45,260 nt of DNA, from positions 1 through 45,260 of the forward strand of contig JAMONV010000027.1 in the NCBI GenBank assembly GCA_027066365.1, in the 5' to 3' direction. This document shows, in pieces, positions 17,487-27,366 of this stretch. The translations under genes were made by a program, and so were the position numbers. Position 1 is the first letter of the stretch, and every line of letters starts with the position of its first letter. Under the pieces are notes generated by a model. That model had not been told where the DNA came from. It made no database searches and worked only from the letters and a program-made list of their open reading frames with translations. The DNA comes from Flavobacteriales bacterium. Its GTDB lineage: Bacteria > Bacteroidota > Bacteroidia > Flavobacteriales > Flavobacteriaceae.

Positions 17487-17494
17487 CAAATATA
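17487..17494 (-). promoter_or_regulatory. Promoter -7 box for porV
   Basis: On the minus strand it reads TATATTTG, a full TAnnTTTG match, ending 23 bases before the porV ATG and just before the end of porU. It would allow porV-cdd to be transcribed apart from porU. No well-spaced -33 element is seen. Confidence 0.45.
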
Positions 17495-17501
17495 ATATTT
17501 T

Positions 17502-20500
17502 CTACAATTTGACTAATTTTTCCCATTTGGACACTTCTTTTCCGTCGGAAGTTCTAACGGTAATCCGGTAAAAATAGACGCCTTTTCCTATTTTTTGACC
17601 GAAGCGGTCGCGCCCGTTCCAAGTAATCTCTCTCGAGAGGTAGCCTTCGGTCATTACATGGTTCCTCGTTTGCCAAACCAAAACGCCCGAAGCGCTGAAA
17701 ACTTCCACCCGAACGTCCAAGGTTTCATAAGGGCGGTTATGGTTGAACCAAAATTCGGTGTAATCGATAAAGGGATTGGGATAATTCAGCACATGTTTGA
17801 TTTCCAATTTCTGTTTTTCGACCACACGAAAACGTAATTTCGCCTCCGCAAGATTGTTATAAGTATCCCATGCCTTCACTTTAACGGTATGCAATCCGGG
17901 TTCCAAGTCGAAATATTTGTATTTGATTTTTCCTCGTTGATAAGTGCCCGATTCGGCTTCGTAAAAATCATTCAGGATTACCGCTTCGTTTTCATTTTCG
18001 TCTATTATAGCCACAATATCGTGTCCCACTCCGCCCACTGTATTGATTCCGTTCTCATCCGCAAGTTTTACTAATAGAAACGGATTCGTTCCCGTGATGT
18101 CTCCGTCGTTGAAATTCTCGTCATTCATAAATAATTTGATTTCGGGGGGTGTATGATCTTCGGGAGCCGAATTATTCACACCGCCTATCACAATGAGTGT
18201 ATCCACACCTTTATATAATGATTCGTTTTCGGAAGCGTAAAGGCTTATACGACCGTTTCCGTATTGTGTGCGTATGTCTTTGGGAACGATAAATTCAAGA
18301 TTGAATCGCCCGCTTCTGACATAAGTTTTTCCTCTGAAAACCGAAGCGCCCAAAACCGAAAAAGTGAAATTTTGTCCCGGAACATTATCGTTATTTAATG
18401 TGGTCAAATATTTTTTCTTATCGAAAATCACGGTGGATAATGTACCGTTAAAATTTTGCAATAATTGCCCGGAAGCATTTCGCACTTCTCCTTCCAGCCG
18501 TATATGATCCAAGGCGCGTAAAGTATCCGAACCGTGTCCGTTAACGGAAGTAATCACTATTTGAGGGTTCGGAAAGTGCAAAGCCATTGCCGGGTCGCCT
18601 AGTAAAGATACTTTTTTGTTTAAGCTAATGTATCTTTGCTTCGCTAGCATTAAAGCTTCGCCGGGTGTTCTGAAATGCGTAAAGTGTCCGCTATCAATAC
18701 CCAATAGATAACGATACAATGTTTTGTTCATATACATCCCCGAAGCAGCGCTAATCTCACGTGTGGTGGTAATGATTTGAAATGCGCCGCCATGACGGTT
18801 CAATACAAACAATTCACCGCCAGATACCGTTTCGGGATTGTCAAAACGCCCGAATTCGCAGGTCACGGTGGAGACAAACGGTAATTTGTCATAATTACGC
18901 AAAGATTTGATTTCAGGTATGTTCATAATACGCTCGTGTGTCCAACCGTATTCGTTCCCATGACCGATGAAATTCAAAATAAGCATACCTTTCTCAAAGG
19001 CATTGAGTAATTCCCGTTTGGCTGCCGGGTAACGAAATCCGCCCGAAGTGGCTTCTTCGGGATAAGCATCCAAATAAATTTTTTTTAAATTGATAAAAGG
19101 GTGATAAGTCTCGATATCCCGGGCTATAGCCATTGAGGTTGTAATTAACCCCAATTCCCAAGTATGTGAAGGGCCGTCGGCATCGTCCGAAACCAGCGTA
19201 ACCGAATTGTGCCAATGACCGAATGTGGAAGGATCGTAGTAATGCAATATTTTGTCTACCAATGCGTTGGCTTCCTGTAAACTCGAAGCGGGAATACGTC
19301 CGATGGCTATGTCGATAATATTTTGCGTATTGTCCAAATCGCCTTCATTATCATCCATGCTGACAAAAAAATCATCCGTAGCAAAGGACGATACCAAAGA
19401 AAAACTCTCCGAACTCTGATAAATCGGGACAATATTGGTATTTTCTTCCGCGGTAATCTGCAAGTTTTTATAATCCCACGAAGCATCGCCAAGGAATGTA
19501 ACATAGCGTAAGGATTCGCCCGCCGGCGCATGCATATAAACATAGCGAATATAATTCCTGATGGCTGCAATATCCTGAGTGCCGTTCCCGAAATGTTTAT
19601 AAATTTCTTCCAACGGAGCAAAATAAGCCGTTATTCCGTTCTGACGGTGAAATTCCACCAGCCGCATCGACGGTTCCTCATATTTGCCGGGAGCAATCAG
19701 CAAATATTCGGGATAAACGAACCGGCCGCTTCCGTAAAAAGTATCCCAATTCAGATCGCTATTGGCCACTTTGGAATGTTCCGGTATTTCGGGTGTTTTA
19801 AAATCTTCCGTAACCGTATGATATAAATGTTTTCCGCCCGGCGCTTTGAATGTGAACGAATGCGATTGATTGGCGGCATATCGCTTGATATTGAAGGGAT
19901 CGGTAATATCCCAAACGGCTAAAAGACCGTCGGTATTGTTTAAGCGATATTCCACCGGCTCGGTTGCATTTGTTTGAGCGGGGTGGGAAAATGCAAAAGA
20001 ACGACCGTTTACATCCAAACGGCAAAAAGCTTCCACACGAATATAATCCAAAAATATTTTGGCTGCGGCATAGCCGTTATCGTCATAAACCATACGGATA
20101 TGAATATTTTCATCCGGCACCTGAATACTGTCCGTATAAATGTATTTAACCGCTTGAATACCGTTCTGCTGCAATACCGGAGAAAGTGCAGGCATATTAT
20201 AAGCGGCGGCTTGAATGCCATTCGCTTCAATCGTTATCCGGCCTTGCAACGGATTATCCGTAGCCAATTTGACCCGAAACCGTATTTTTCGCGATACGAT
20301 TCGGTCTCGAAAATCAAAATCGAAAGTGCGAACGGCTTGGCCGAAATTGAAATTGTTGCCATACCATTCCCGTCCTAATTTTACGATATTCACACTATCG
20401 GTCTCATAAAATTGTGATGCCAAATATTCGTTTTTCGACCATACCGGATTTCCCGTCGGAACCGCCGCATCCGTTATTCGTTTTCCCCGGGTATCGCTTA

Positions 20501-21341
20501 TTTGCAAATAATAATAAGCATGATTCGTATAAAGATTATTATGGGTGCCGTATTCACGGTTCCAGCCTTTCAAACCTCGCCCGTAAAACAAAATATAATC
20601 GCCGTCGTCAAAAGAACCGTCCGATTCTCCGCGAACTTCTATGGCTATCTCCGCTATCGATTGTGGAAATCCGCTATTGTTGGTCAACGGCAACATTTGC
20701 CCGCCCCAACCGAAAATCCGGATATGGCGCGGGTCGATTCGGGAAACATTGATGCCCAAAGATTGCAAAAACGCTTTGTCGATTTTGTAAATTCCGCTTT
20801 CCGGCGTTTCAATGCGATACCAATCACCGGTTGCCCAAGGACTATGTCCGATCACCGGAACCGACCTTGTGTGAGGACGATACCGAACCGATACGGAGCG
20901 AAATTCCCAATCGAAACTTTCCAATTTCTGCCAACTGCCGTTAATGTATGCCAAGGTGTTTATACGAAAAACCGTAATAACGCCGGATTTTCCGTGCAAA
21001 ACCGTCAAATGTCCTTCAAACTTTTCGGGTCTGTTTTGCAAACAAAATTTCTCGGCCAGTGCCGGGGAAACCGGAGCATATCGCAAACGGCTAATGCGTA
21101 GCGAAGCGGTGTCGACGGAAATCCCTGCCAAATTTTCCACGTAATACAAGGTTTTGCCGTCCCAATCCAAATGTTCTTCCGGGAAAAAGGGTGTGATGTC
21201 TTTGGCGGCAAGCGTATCGGGAATGTCCCCCGCATTCGTCCAACGAAGCTTTACATGACGCTTGGTTTGCGCCTTAATAGGCATTAAAACAAACCATACA
21301 GAAAAAATAGACAAAATTATTCTTGCGTATCGATTCATCAC
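17502..21341 (-). CDS. porU: Type IX secretion sortase PorU (C25 peptidase family)
   Basis: PorU removes the C-terminal sorting domain of type IX cargo at the cell surface and attaches the cargo to lipopolysaccharide. The 1279-residue protein has a signal peptide ending in IKAQT, a long beta-rich N-terminal region, and a gingipain-type C25 domain. The catalytic His is in FIGHGNEYGW (about residue 790) and the Cys in TVTCEFGRFD (about 828). The last 90 residues form a CTD-like domain starting NYPNPF and ending YFYRITVRTSDGKEVSKWEKLVKL-like strands (final residues 1256-1279). Length fits the family. porV follows on the same strand. gldJ, its neighbour in some flavobacteria, is not adjacent here. 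Confidence 0.96.
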   Translation of the reverse strand: MMNRYARIILSIFSVWFVLMPIKAQTKRHVKLRWTNAGDIPDTLAAKDITPFFPEEHLDWDGKTLYYVENLAGISVDTASLRISRLRYAPVSPALAEKFCLQNRPEKFEGHLTVLHGKSGVITVFRINTLAYINGSWQKLESFDWEFRSVSVRYRPHTRSVPVIGHSPWATGDWYRIETPESGIYKIDKAFLQSLGINVSRIDPRHIRIFGWGGQMLPLTNNSGFPQSIAEIAIEVRGESDGSFDDGDYILFYGRGLKGWNREYGTHNNLYTNHAYYYLQISDTRGKRITDAAVPTGNPVWSKNEYLASQFYETDSVNIVKLGREWYGNNFNFGQAVRTFDFDFRDRIVSRKIRFRVKLATDNPLQGRITIEANGIQAAAYNMPALSPVLQQNGIQAVKYIYTDSIQVPDENIHIRMVYDDNGYAAAKIFLDYIRVEAFCRLDVNGRSFAFSHPAQTNATEPVEYRLNNTDGLLAVWDITDPFNIKRYAANQSHSFTFKAPGGKHLYHTVTEDFKTPEIPEHSKVANSDLNWDTFYGSGRFVYPEYLLIAPGKYEEPSMRLVEFHRQNGITAYFAPLEEIYKHFGNGTQDIAAIRNYIRYVYMHAPAGESLRYVTFLGDASWDYKNLQITAEENTNIVPIYQSSESFSLVSSFATDDFFVSMDDNEGDLDNTQNIIDIAIGRIPASSLQEANALVDKILHYYDPSTFGHWHNSVTLVSDDADGPSHTWELGLITTSMAIARDIETYHPFINLKKIYLDAYPEEATSGGFRYPAAKRELLNAFEKGMLILNFIGHGNEYGWTHERIMNIPEIKSLRNYDKLPFVSTVTCEFGRFDNPETVSGGELFVLNRHGGAFQIITTTREISAASGMYMNKTLYRYLLGIDSGHFTHFRTPGEALMLAKQRYISLNKKVSLLGDPAMALHFPNPQIVITSVNGHGSDTLRALDHIRLEGEVRNASGQLLQNFNGTLSTVIFDKKKYLTTLNNDNVPGQNFTFSVLGASVFRGKTYVRSGRFNLEFIVPKDIRTQYGNGRISLYASENESLYKGVDTLIVIGGVNNSAPEDHTPPEIKLFMNDENFNDGDITGTNPFLLVKLADENGINTVGGVGHDIVAIIDENENEAVILNDFYEAESGTYQRGKIKYKYFDLEPGLHTVKVKAWDTYNNLAEAKLRFRVVEKQKLEIKHVLNYPNPFIDYTEFWFNHNRPYETLDVRVEVFSASGVLVWQTRNHVMTEGYLSREITWNGRDRFGQKIGKGVYFYRITVRTSDGKEVSKWEKLVKL

Positions 21342-21395
21342 AAATTTTAATGCTTTTAGTTAAACGACTACAACGTGTTTTTATTACAATCCGTC

Positions 21396-22259
21396 TTAAA
21401 GCACATTGGCTGTTTGTTCCTTGATTTTTTCCAACGAATCCTTCATCCTGACCACATGTTTTTGAATTTCGGCATCATTGGCTTTCGCGCCGGTCGTATT
21501 GATTTCTCGACCCATTTCTTGCGCGATAAAATTCAATTTTTTACCCTTCGACTTTTCCGGTGACCGCAAAACCTCCAAAAAATATTTTAAATGATTATCC
21601 AACCGGCTTAATTCCTCGTTGATGTCCAATTTTTCAAGATAAAATAAAATTTCCGCTTCAAATCTTGCCGGCTCCACCGACTGACGGATTTCTTCTATCA
21701 CCGACGCTATTTTTTCTTTAATTTTGGCAATGCGCCCCGGCGCCAAACCTTTGATTGCATTCATATCCTCCTTGATTTCCGAAACGTGCTTGCTCATATC
21801 TCGTTCGATTTCAGCCCCTTCTTGCAACCGAAACCGCTCCAATTCATCCAAAGCTTCCTCCCATGCCGGCTGCAATGCTTCCCACCATCGATCGGCCTCT
21901 TCGTGTTTTTCTTGTTCCCAAACATCGCTCTGACGCAACAAAGCCGCTATCATCGTCGATTGATCCAATCCGGGGAAAGCGCTTTTCAATTGTTTCCAAT
22001 AAACATCCAAAACTCCCGTGCGCAATTGATTCGCCGGCTGCTGGCGCAAATCCTCCCAAGAAATAAAAACCGAAATTTTCCCTCGCAGTAAACGATTCGA
22101 TATTTTTTTCCTTATTTCCGTTTCCTTATGACGAAACCATTGCGGCATTCGCAAATTCAAATCGAAATTTTTGCCATTCACCGATTTAATCTCAATCTCG
22201 TATCGAATGCCCTCAACCACGGTTTCGGCTTTCCCGTATCCGGTCATGGAATAAATCAT
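21396..22259 (-). CDS. YicC/YloC family endoribonuclease
   Basis: YicC-family proteins are endoribonucleases that affect RNA turnover. The 287-residue product begins MIYSMTGYGKAE, the conserved family N-terminus, with EIKSVNGKNFDLNLRMP soon after. The C-terminal DUF1732 half contains FYLEKLDINEELSRLDNHL and GKKLNFIAQEMGREINTTGAK, the most conserved part of the family. It is 10 bases downstream of pncA on the same strand and probably belongs to the pncB-pncA-yicC transcript. Confidence 0.95.
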   Translation of the reverse strand: MIYSMTGYGKAETVVEGIRYEIEIKSVNGKNFDLNLRMPQWFRHKETEIRKKISNRLLRGKISVFISWEDLRQQPANQLRTGVLDVYWKQLKSAFPGLDQSTMIAALLRQSDVWEQEKHEEADRWWEALQPAWEEALDELERFRLQEGAEIERDMSKHVSEIKEDMNAIKGLAPGRIAKIKEKIASVIEEIRQSVEPARFEAEILFYLEKLDINEELSRLDNHLKYFLEVLRSPEKSKGKKLNFIAQEMGREINTTGAKANDAEIQKHVVRMKDSLEKIKEQTANVL

Positions 22260-22269
22260 AATTTGTTTT

Positions 22270-22821
22270 TTAATGATTCAAGTCTTTCGATAATATTATT
22301 TTTACGCCGGCTCTTTGCATGATTTCCATAGCTTTCGTTTCATCACCGGGATTAAGATTGACGGCGCGAACCGCATCCCTCACAATAAAAGTTTCAAATC
22401 CGGCTGCCGCAGCATCCAGTGCCGTCGCTTTTACACAGTAATCCGTAGCCAAGCCGGTAATATACAATCGCTCGATACCGTGTATTTTCAAATAAGCTTC
22501 CAAATCTTCATTGGTTGCCTCAAATGCCGAATAACCGTCGTCGCTCTCTCCGGTTCCTTTCAAAAACACTTGCTTAATTTTGTCGATTTTTAAAGCCGAA
22601 GGAAATCTCGCCCCTTCCGTCCCTCTGACGCAATGAACCGGCCAACGATCGAAATGAACCGTTTTCGCCGGATGCCAATCCTTCGAAGCCAAAATCATTT
22701 CAAAGCGTTCTTGCAACCGGTTGATCGGATCGATTACTCGATCTCCCGATGGAACTGCCAAAGCGCCGCCGGGCAAAAAATCATTCTGAACGTCTACAAT
22801 AAATAAAGCCGATTTTTTCAT
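22270..22821 (-). CDS. pncA: Nicotinamidase
   Basis: It hydrolyses nicotinamide to nicotinate for NAD salvage. The 183-residue product has the isochorismatase-fold catalytic triad Asp10 (FIVDVQNDF), Lys88 (FLKGT) and Cys129 (TDYCVKAT). Metal-binding residues appear in KDWHP (Asp48, His50) and WPVHCV (His63). It starts 2 bases after the stop of pncB, whose product uses the nicotinate it makes, so the pair forms one salvage step in an operon. Confidence 0.96.
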   Translation of the reverse strand: MKKSALFIVDVQNDFLPGGALAVPSGDRVIDPINRLQERFEMILASKDWHPAKTVHFDRWPVHCVRGTEGARFPSALKIDKIKQVFLKGTGESDDGYSAFEATNEDLEAYLKIHGIERLYITGLATDYCVKATALDAAAAGFETFIVRDAVRAVNLNPGDETKAMEIMQRAGVKIILSKDLNH

Positions 22822-22823
22822 GA

Positions 22824-24254
22824 TTAAAAATTTTTTCCAATATGACTTTTGATTAAATTTCGACGCAAATCAAATAATTTACGGCTAACGCCCACTTTAT
22901 ACACGTGCGGATTTTCAAAGCGCTTCATCTCGGGCGATAATTTTCGCATACGCTCACGTCTGTATTCGCTGATGATGTATGGATTTCGCTCCGGTGGGAT
23001 TACTTGGCCTTCTTTCATAACCGTATGACGCAGGGGTTCTTTTGGCAATCCGGCTATGCGCGTATTTTTAAATTCATAATCCGGGTGGAAAATCGTTTCC
23101 GTTTCTTCGGGATTTTCACCGGACAACAAAATGGCATCGCGGTAGAACATGCCGTTTTCATCGTAAACCCGCCAAAGCGTTTTTTTGCCCGGTAAAGAAA
23201 TTTTTGCCACATCTTCCGATATTTTCAATCTCGGAAGTCCTTTGAAAACCGAAAGTTTATAAACGCCGTCCAATGCCGGGCATTGATAGGAAGTAACCAA
23301 GCGCGTTCCCACTCCGAAACCGTCCAATTTGGCATCTTGCAAATTTAAACTTCGAATTAAATATTCGTCCAATGAGTTGGATGAAATGATTTTTACATAT
23401 TCTAATCCTGCTTCGTCCAGCATTTGGCGCGCTTTGACACTCAAATAGGCCATATCGCCGCTATCGATACGAATGGCATTCAAACGGTAGCCTTTTTGTT
23501 CCAATTCCTTGGCTACCTTGATGGCATTGGGTACACCGGAATGTAAGGTGTCATATGTATCCACCAATAGTGTTGCTTTGTCGGGATAAATTTCCACATA
23601 GCGGCGAAAAGCTTCCAGTTCGTCGTCGAAAGTTTGAATCCACGAATGCGCCATAGTGCCAATAACTTTGAGACCGTATAACCTGGCCGCTTGCGTGTGC
23701 GATGTTCCTCCCGCTCCGCCGATTACGGCCGCACGTGCCGCTTGATAACCGGCCAATCCTTGTGCGCGGCGCAAACCGAAATCCACAAAAGTTTGACCTG
23801 CTTTCAATACACTCTCGATACGTGATGCCCGTGTGGCAATCAAAGATTGAAAGTTAATCAAATTCAATAGCAAACTTTCGATCAATTGTGTTTCCAAAAT
23901 GCCTCCCTCCACACTAATCAGCGGTTCGTTATTAAAAACTACTTCTCCTTCACGCGGTGCTATGATTGTTCCCTTGAATCGAAACCGCGAAAGGAAATCA
24001 AGAAAATCGTCCTCGAAACCCTGTTTTTTGAGAAAAGCCAAATCTTCTTCTTCATAACGAAACGACTGCAAAGCGTCCAGAAAGTCGACCATGCCGGCAA
24101 AAATCACATAACCACTACCGCAGGGCATGCGCCTGAAAAAATAATCGAAAACTGCTTGATCCTCATGCAACCCTTGTTTGAAATAGCCTTGCGCCATCGT
24201 CAATTCATAATAGTCGGTATAGAGACCGCCCGGCGCCGGAAAATGTTTATTCAT
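22824..24254 (-). CDS. pncB: Nicotinate phosphoribosyltransferase
   Basis: It joins nicotinate to PRPP to give nicotinate mononucleotide. The 476-residue product begins with GLYTDYYELTMAQGYF, the family N-terminal motif, and has FVDFGLRRAQG, the GTMAHSW segment with its catalytic His, and the IRIDSGDMAYLS phosphate-binding region. It is the first gene of pncB-pncA-yicC, with a good promoter 22 bases upstream. Together with pncA it converts nicotinamide to the nicotinate nucleotide. Confidence 0.96.
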   Translation of the reverse strand: MNKHFPAPGGLYTDYYELTMAQGYFKQGLHEDQAVFDYFFRRMPCGSGYVIFAGMVDFLDALQSFRYEEEDLAFLKKQGFEDDFLDFLSRFRFKGTIIAPREGEVVFNNEPLISVEGGILETQLIESLLLNLINFQSLIATRASRIESVLKAGQTFVDFGLRRAQGLAGYQAARAAVIGGAGGTSHTQAARLYGLKVIGTMAHSWIQTFDDELEAFRRYVEIYPDKATLLVDTYDTLHSGVPNAIKVAKELEQKGYRLNAIRIDSGDMAYLSVKARQMLDEAGLEYVKIISSNSLDEYLIRSLNLQDAKLDGFGVGTRLVTSYQCPALDGVYKLSVFKGLPRLKISEDVAKISLPGKKTLWRVYDENGMFYRDAILLSGENPEETETIFHPDYEFKNTRIAGLPKEPLRHTVMKEGQVIPPERNPYIISEYRRERMRKLSPEMKRFENPHVYKVGVSRKLFDLRRNLIKSHIGKNF

Positions 24255-24275
24255 CTATCCTGTTTGAGTTTATCA

Positions 24276-24303
24276 CAAAGATAAGAAAGTATTTGGCAAC
24301 AAA
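24276..24303 (-). promoter_or_regulatory. Promoter of pncB-pncA-yicC
   Basis: On the minus strand: TTTG (24300-24303), 16 bases, TATCTTTG (24276-24283), matching TTTG and TAnnTTTG. The box ends 21 bases before the pncB ATG. Confidence 0.65.
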
Positions 24304-24307
24304 CGGT

Positions 24308-25291
24308 TTATTCGAACAACATCAAATTGCATCCGCGTACGTCGCTATTGTCAAACCGCCCTAATACTTCGAAACTTCCGTCGGAATACATTTTTCCAAG
24401 ATCTTGTGTAGCCAAAAAAGAACAACTGTACCGGTTGGCCAAATCAATGATATTTATGCCGCCCGTTTTGCCTTGGTTCAAGTAAGCAAAGGGATCTTCG
24501 GGATCGCGAATGAATATTTTCATCCATGGCGGTGTTTTAAACTTCCCCTCTCCTTTGGAATAAGCTTGAGAGAGTAACTCCGTCATTCCATATTCCGAAT
24601 GGATTTTTGCAAGCCCGAAGCTTTCTTTCAAACGTGCATGCAATTCTTCCCGGACAAGCTCCTTGCCGCGTCCTTTCATGCCACCGGTTTCCATGATGAT
24701 TGTATGCCGCAGGGAAAAAGGAAAATCACGAGCCAGTTCCAGCAAAGCAAAACTGACGCCTATGAGTATGACCGTTTCGCCTGCCGCTTCGGTTTTTTGC
24801 AATAGTTGTATGAGTCGATCGTATTCGTCCAAATAAAAACCGTTACCGTGACGGCCGCTCGCTTCCATCAATCCTTTGGTCATGTAAACTAACGAAGCAT
24901 CATTCCGTTCCAAGTAAGAAGGTAGCAAAGCCAAAAAAGTATATTGCTTCGGGTCACCGTAAAAATAACGAAATCCCGCAAGAAAAGAACGGCGATACAA
25001 TGGCAAATTTTTTACGAAATGCCGGCTCCGTTCCATGCCCGTAGTTCCGCTGCTGCGAAAGACCGCATCATAAGGCGGACCGGCCGAAACCACTTCGTAG
25101 TATTTGAACATCTCGACCGGCAAAAAAGGAATATCCGTCAGCTTTTTTACATGTTCCGGCGTGCGTCCCGTCAATTCCGCAAACCGGCGATAAACCTTAT
25201 TGTTCCTGTATTGAAACCGGAACGTTTCCAACGCCGCGGATTCGAATTGACTACTGGAATCAATCGAAAAAACAGCATCCAGTTTATTCAT
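24308..25291 (-). CDS. LuxE-family acyl-protein synthetase/acyltransferase-like protein
   Basis: The 327-residue protein belongs to the adenylate-forming superfamily in its short LuxE-like version. The ATP-binding loop FRSSGTTGMERSRH is at about residues 78-90. ETGGMKGRG and SEYGMTELLSQAY match the downstream adenylation motifs, and LGRFDNSDVRGC is near the C-terminus. LuxE activates fatty acids for the luciferase system, but no lux genes are here, and related proteins are widespread in Bacteroidota with unknown substrate. It overlaps the S41 protease gene by 8 bases and is last in a five-gene run. Its substrate may be an acyl or amino-acid-like carboxylate; this is inference from the family. 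Confidence 0.85.
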   Translation of the reverse strand: MNKLDAVFSIDSSSQFESAALETFRFQYRNNKVYRRFAELTGRTPEHVKKLTDIPFLPVEMFKYYEVVSAGPPYDAVFRSSGTTGMERSRHFVKNLPLYRRSFLAGFRYFYGDPKQYTFLALLPSYLERNDASLVYMTKGLMEASGRHGNGFYLDEYDRLIQLLQKTEAAGETVILIGVSFALLELARDFPFSLRHTIIMETGGMKGRGKELVREELHARLKESFGLAKIHSEYGMTELLSQAYSKGEGKFKTPPWMKIFIRDPEDPFAYLNQGKTGGINIIDLANRYSCSFLATQDLGKMYSDGSFEVLGRFDNSDVRGCNLMLFE

Positions 25292-26918
25292 CCGTTTGCT
25301 TCGATATTTCTACGGCGGATTGGATATTTGAACCGGATAAAATCGTATCCACCGCCTTGTCCAACTTTAATTTAACCGCATAATAAACATCCGTACCGAA
25401 AAGTTCCCGCCCCAATAATGCTTGCAATGTATTGGCAAATTTTTCCTTTTTGTCCGGCGGAATATGTTTGTCTTCGGGAATATTTTCGTGTTCAAAAACA
25501 AACCGGTAAAGATTCTTTCCCAGAGTGTCGTTGCCAACAAATTCGTTTTTGCCCATATTCGAAAGCGACGTGTAATTTTTCAGATAATAATCCCTCAAAA
25601 TCTCGTTTAAACGGCTTCGTAGCAATATCAAGCTGTATGAATTATGATATAGGGATTTGTCCAAAGGGATAAAAATATCGGGAACGATTCCACCGCCTCC
25701 GTATACGGTGCGTCCTTTGCGCGTTTTGAATTTCAGGCTGTCATTGACTTTGATGCTGTCTTTATTGAACATCTCGCCGTTCAAATAACGTTTATAAAAA
25801 TCTTCCTCGTATTCATCCCGGTGTCCATTGCGATACGGACGCTGAATGGACCTTCCGCTCGGCGTATAGTAGCGTGCCGTGGTAATGCGCATAATGGATC
25901 CGTCTTTCATTTGTAATTCTTCCTGCACCAATCCTTTTCCGAAAGAACGACGCCCCACAATGACGGCGCGGTCGTTATCCTGCAACGCTCCCGCTACAAT
26001 TTCGCTCGCCGAAGCGGTATTTTCGTCAATCAAAACGTATAACGAGCCTTCTTCAAAATCACCCCGGCCGGTAGCATAAACTTTCTTGACGGTTTTATCG
26101 TGATTTTTGGTGTAAAAAATCAGCTCGCCGGACGGTAAAAATTCATCGGCAATCAAATTGGCTTGTTTCAAATATCCTCCGGAATTTCCGCGTAAGTCCA
26201 AAATTAAAGATTTCATGCCTCGTTGTTTGAGCTTATCCAAAGCATGCTTGAATTCATCGTAGCTCGTTTCGGAAAAAACTTCCAATTTGATATAACCCGT
26301 AGTGTCGTTCAACATAATGGCTGCAGGAACACTAATCAACGGAACGTGGTCCCGCTTAACCTTAACACGAAAAATCGAATCGCCGGGAATCCGCCGGATT
26401 AACAAATCGGCTTCGGTTCCCGCTTTGCCTTTCAATAAATGCAAAATGCTATCGGTGGAAATTTGACGTCCGGCTATGGTATCGTTGTTCACCGCCAAAA
26501 TTTGATCGAAACTTTTCAATCCCGCCTTTTGAGCGGGACTCGAAGGCAATATGCGGTGAATGGTAAATGTGTCGTTATCCATTTGAAATTCCACCCCGAT
26601 TCCTACAAAATTTCCTTGCATGGTTTCGCGCACACTCTCCGATTCGCTTTTGGGTATATACACCGAATGCGGATCCAATCCGGTCATAATACGCCCGATA
26701 ATATCGTCCACCAAACTATCCGTATCGATTTTATCCACATAATGTTCCGAAACAAACCGCAATAATTCGTCGATTTTTTCCGTTTTACTCATCGGTTTCG
26801 AAGGCACTAACCCTTCCGGGCTTTTTCTGAAGCTCAATCGGTATCCCAAGAATATCCCCAGCACCATTGCTGCGGCACTCACCAAAATCCAAATGCTATG
26901 TATGCGGTTTTTATTCAT
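25284..26918 (-). CDS. S41 family C-terminal processing peptidase
   Basis: CtpA/Prc-like proteases degrade or trim periplasmic proteins from their C-terminus. The 544-residue protein has an N-terminal membrane anchor or signal (about 8-26), a PDZ domain (about 100-185), and the catalytic domain with RGNSGGYL, TASASE (301-306, nucleophilic Ser) and SFGKGLVQ (Lys328). A C-terminal extension of about 180 residues follows, as in Bacteroidota members. The start overlaps the dCMP deaminase stop by 8 bases and its stop overlaps the LuxE-like gene, so coupling is likely. Confidence 0.95.
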   Translation of the reverse strand: MNKNRIHSIWILVSAAAMVLGIFLGYRLSFRKSPEGLVPSKPMSKTEKIDELLRFVSEHYVDKIDTDSLVDDIIGRIMTGLDPHSVYIPKSESESVRETMQGNFVGIGVEFQMDNDTFTIHRILPSSPAQKAGLKSFDQILAVNNDTIAGRQISTDSILHLLKGKAGTEADLLIRRIPGDSIFRVKVKRDHVPLISVPAAIMLNDTTGYIKLEVFSETSYDEFKHALDKLKQRGMKSLILDLRGNSGGYLKQANLIADEFLPSGELIFYTKNHDKTVKKVYATGRGDFEEGSLYVLIDENTASASEIVAGALQDNDRAVIVGRRSFGKGLVQEELQMKDGSIMRITTARYYTPSGRSIQRPYRNGHRDEYEEDFYKRYLNGEMFNKDSIKVNDSLKFKTRKGRTVYGGGGIVPDIFIPLDKSLYHNSYSLILLRSRLNEILRDYYLKNYTSLSNMGKNEFVGNDTLGKNLYRFVFEHENIPEDKHIPPDKKEKFANTLQALLGRELFGTDVYYAVKLKLDKAVDTILSGSNIQSAVEISKQTDE

Positions 26919-27354
26919 CCGCGTCCTCGTCTATATTTTCTACCTGACATATTTCCACACCCGCTTTGCGCAAAAAATCCAATCCGCTGTCGTCCTTATA
27001 TTTTTCTACAAATACCACCCGCTTTATCCCCGATTGAAATATTAGCTTACTGCACTCGCGACACGGTGATACGGTCACATACAAAGTCGCCCCGTTGCTA
27101 CTTTGTGTGGATCGCGCCATTTTCGTAATGGCATTGGCCTCGGCATGCAGCACATACCATTTGGTTTTTCCTTCTTCATCTTCACAAATATTTTCAAAAC
27201 CCGAAGGTGTACCGTTGTACCCATCCGAAATAATCATGCCGTTCTTTACAATCAAAGCACCCACTTGTTTGCGTTTGCAATAGGAGAGTTTCGACCATTC
27301 ACGCGCCATGCGCAAATAAGTGATATCGTATTTTTTTTGTTTTTTATCGTTCAT
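26911..27354 (-). CDS. dCMP deaminase-family protein (ComEB-like)
   Basis: The 147-residue protein has the zinc-dependent deaminase motifs HAEANAI (His70, Glu72) and SPCRECSK (Cys98, Cys101). The N-terminal segment MAREWSKLSYCKRKQVGALIV and the DGYNGTPSGFENICE insertion are typical of deoxycytidylate deaminases, which supply dUMP for thymidylate synthesis. It is 12 bases after the HupE-like gene and overlaps the protease gene. The context gives no direct nucleotide link; function rests on the motifs. Confidence 0.93.
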   Translation of the reverse strand: MNDKKQKKYDITYLRMAREWSKLSYCKRKQVGALIVKNGMIISDGYNGTPSGFENICEDEEGKTKWYVLHAEANAITKMARSTQSSNGATLYVTVSPCRECSKLIFQSGIKRVVFVEKYKDDSGLDFLRKAGVEICQVENIDEDADE

Positions 27355-27366
27355 ATAAACATTTTT

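Noticed and set aside
24308-25291. Part of a bioluminescence (lux) operon
   Set aside because: Only the LuxE-like fold is present; no luciferase or other lux genes are in the window, and similar proteins are common in non-luminous Bacteroidota.
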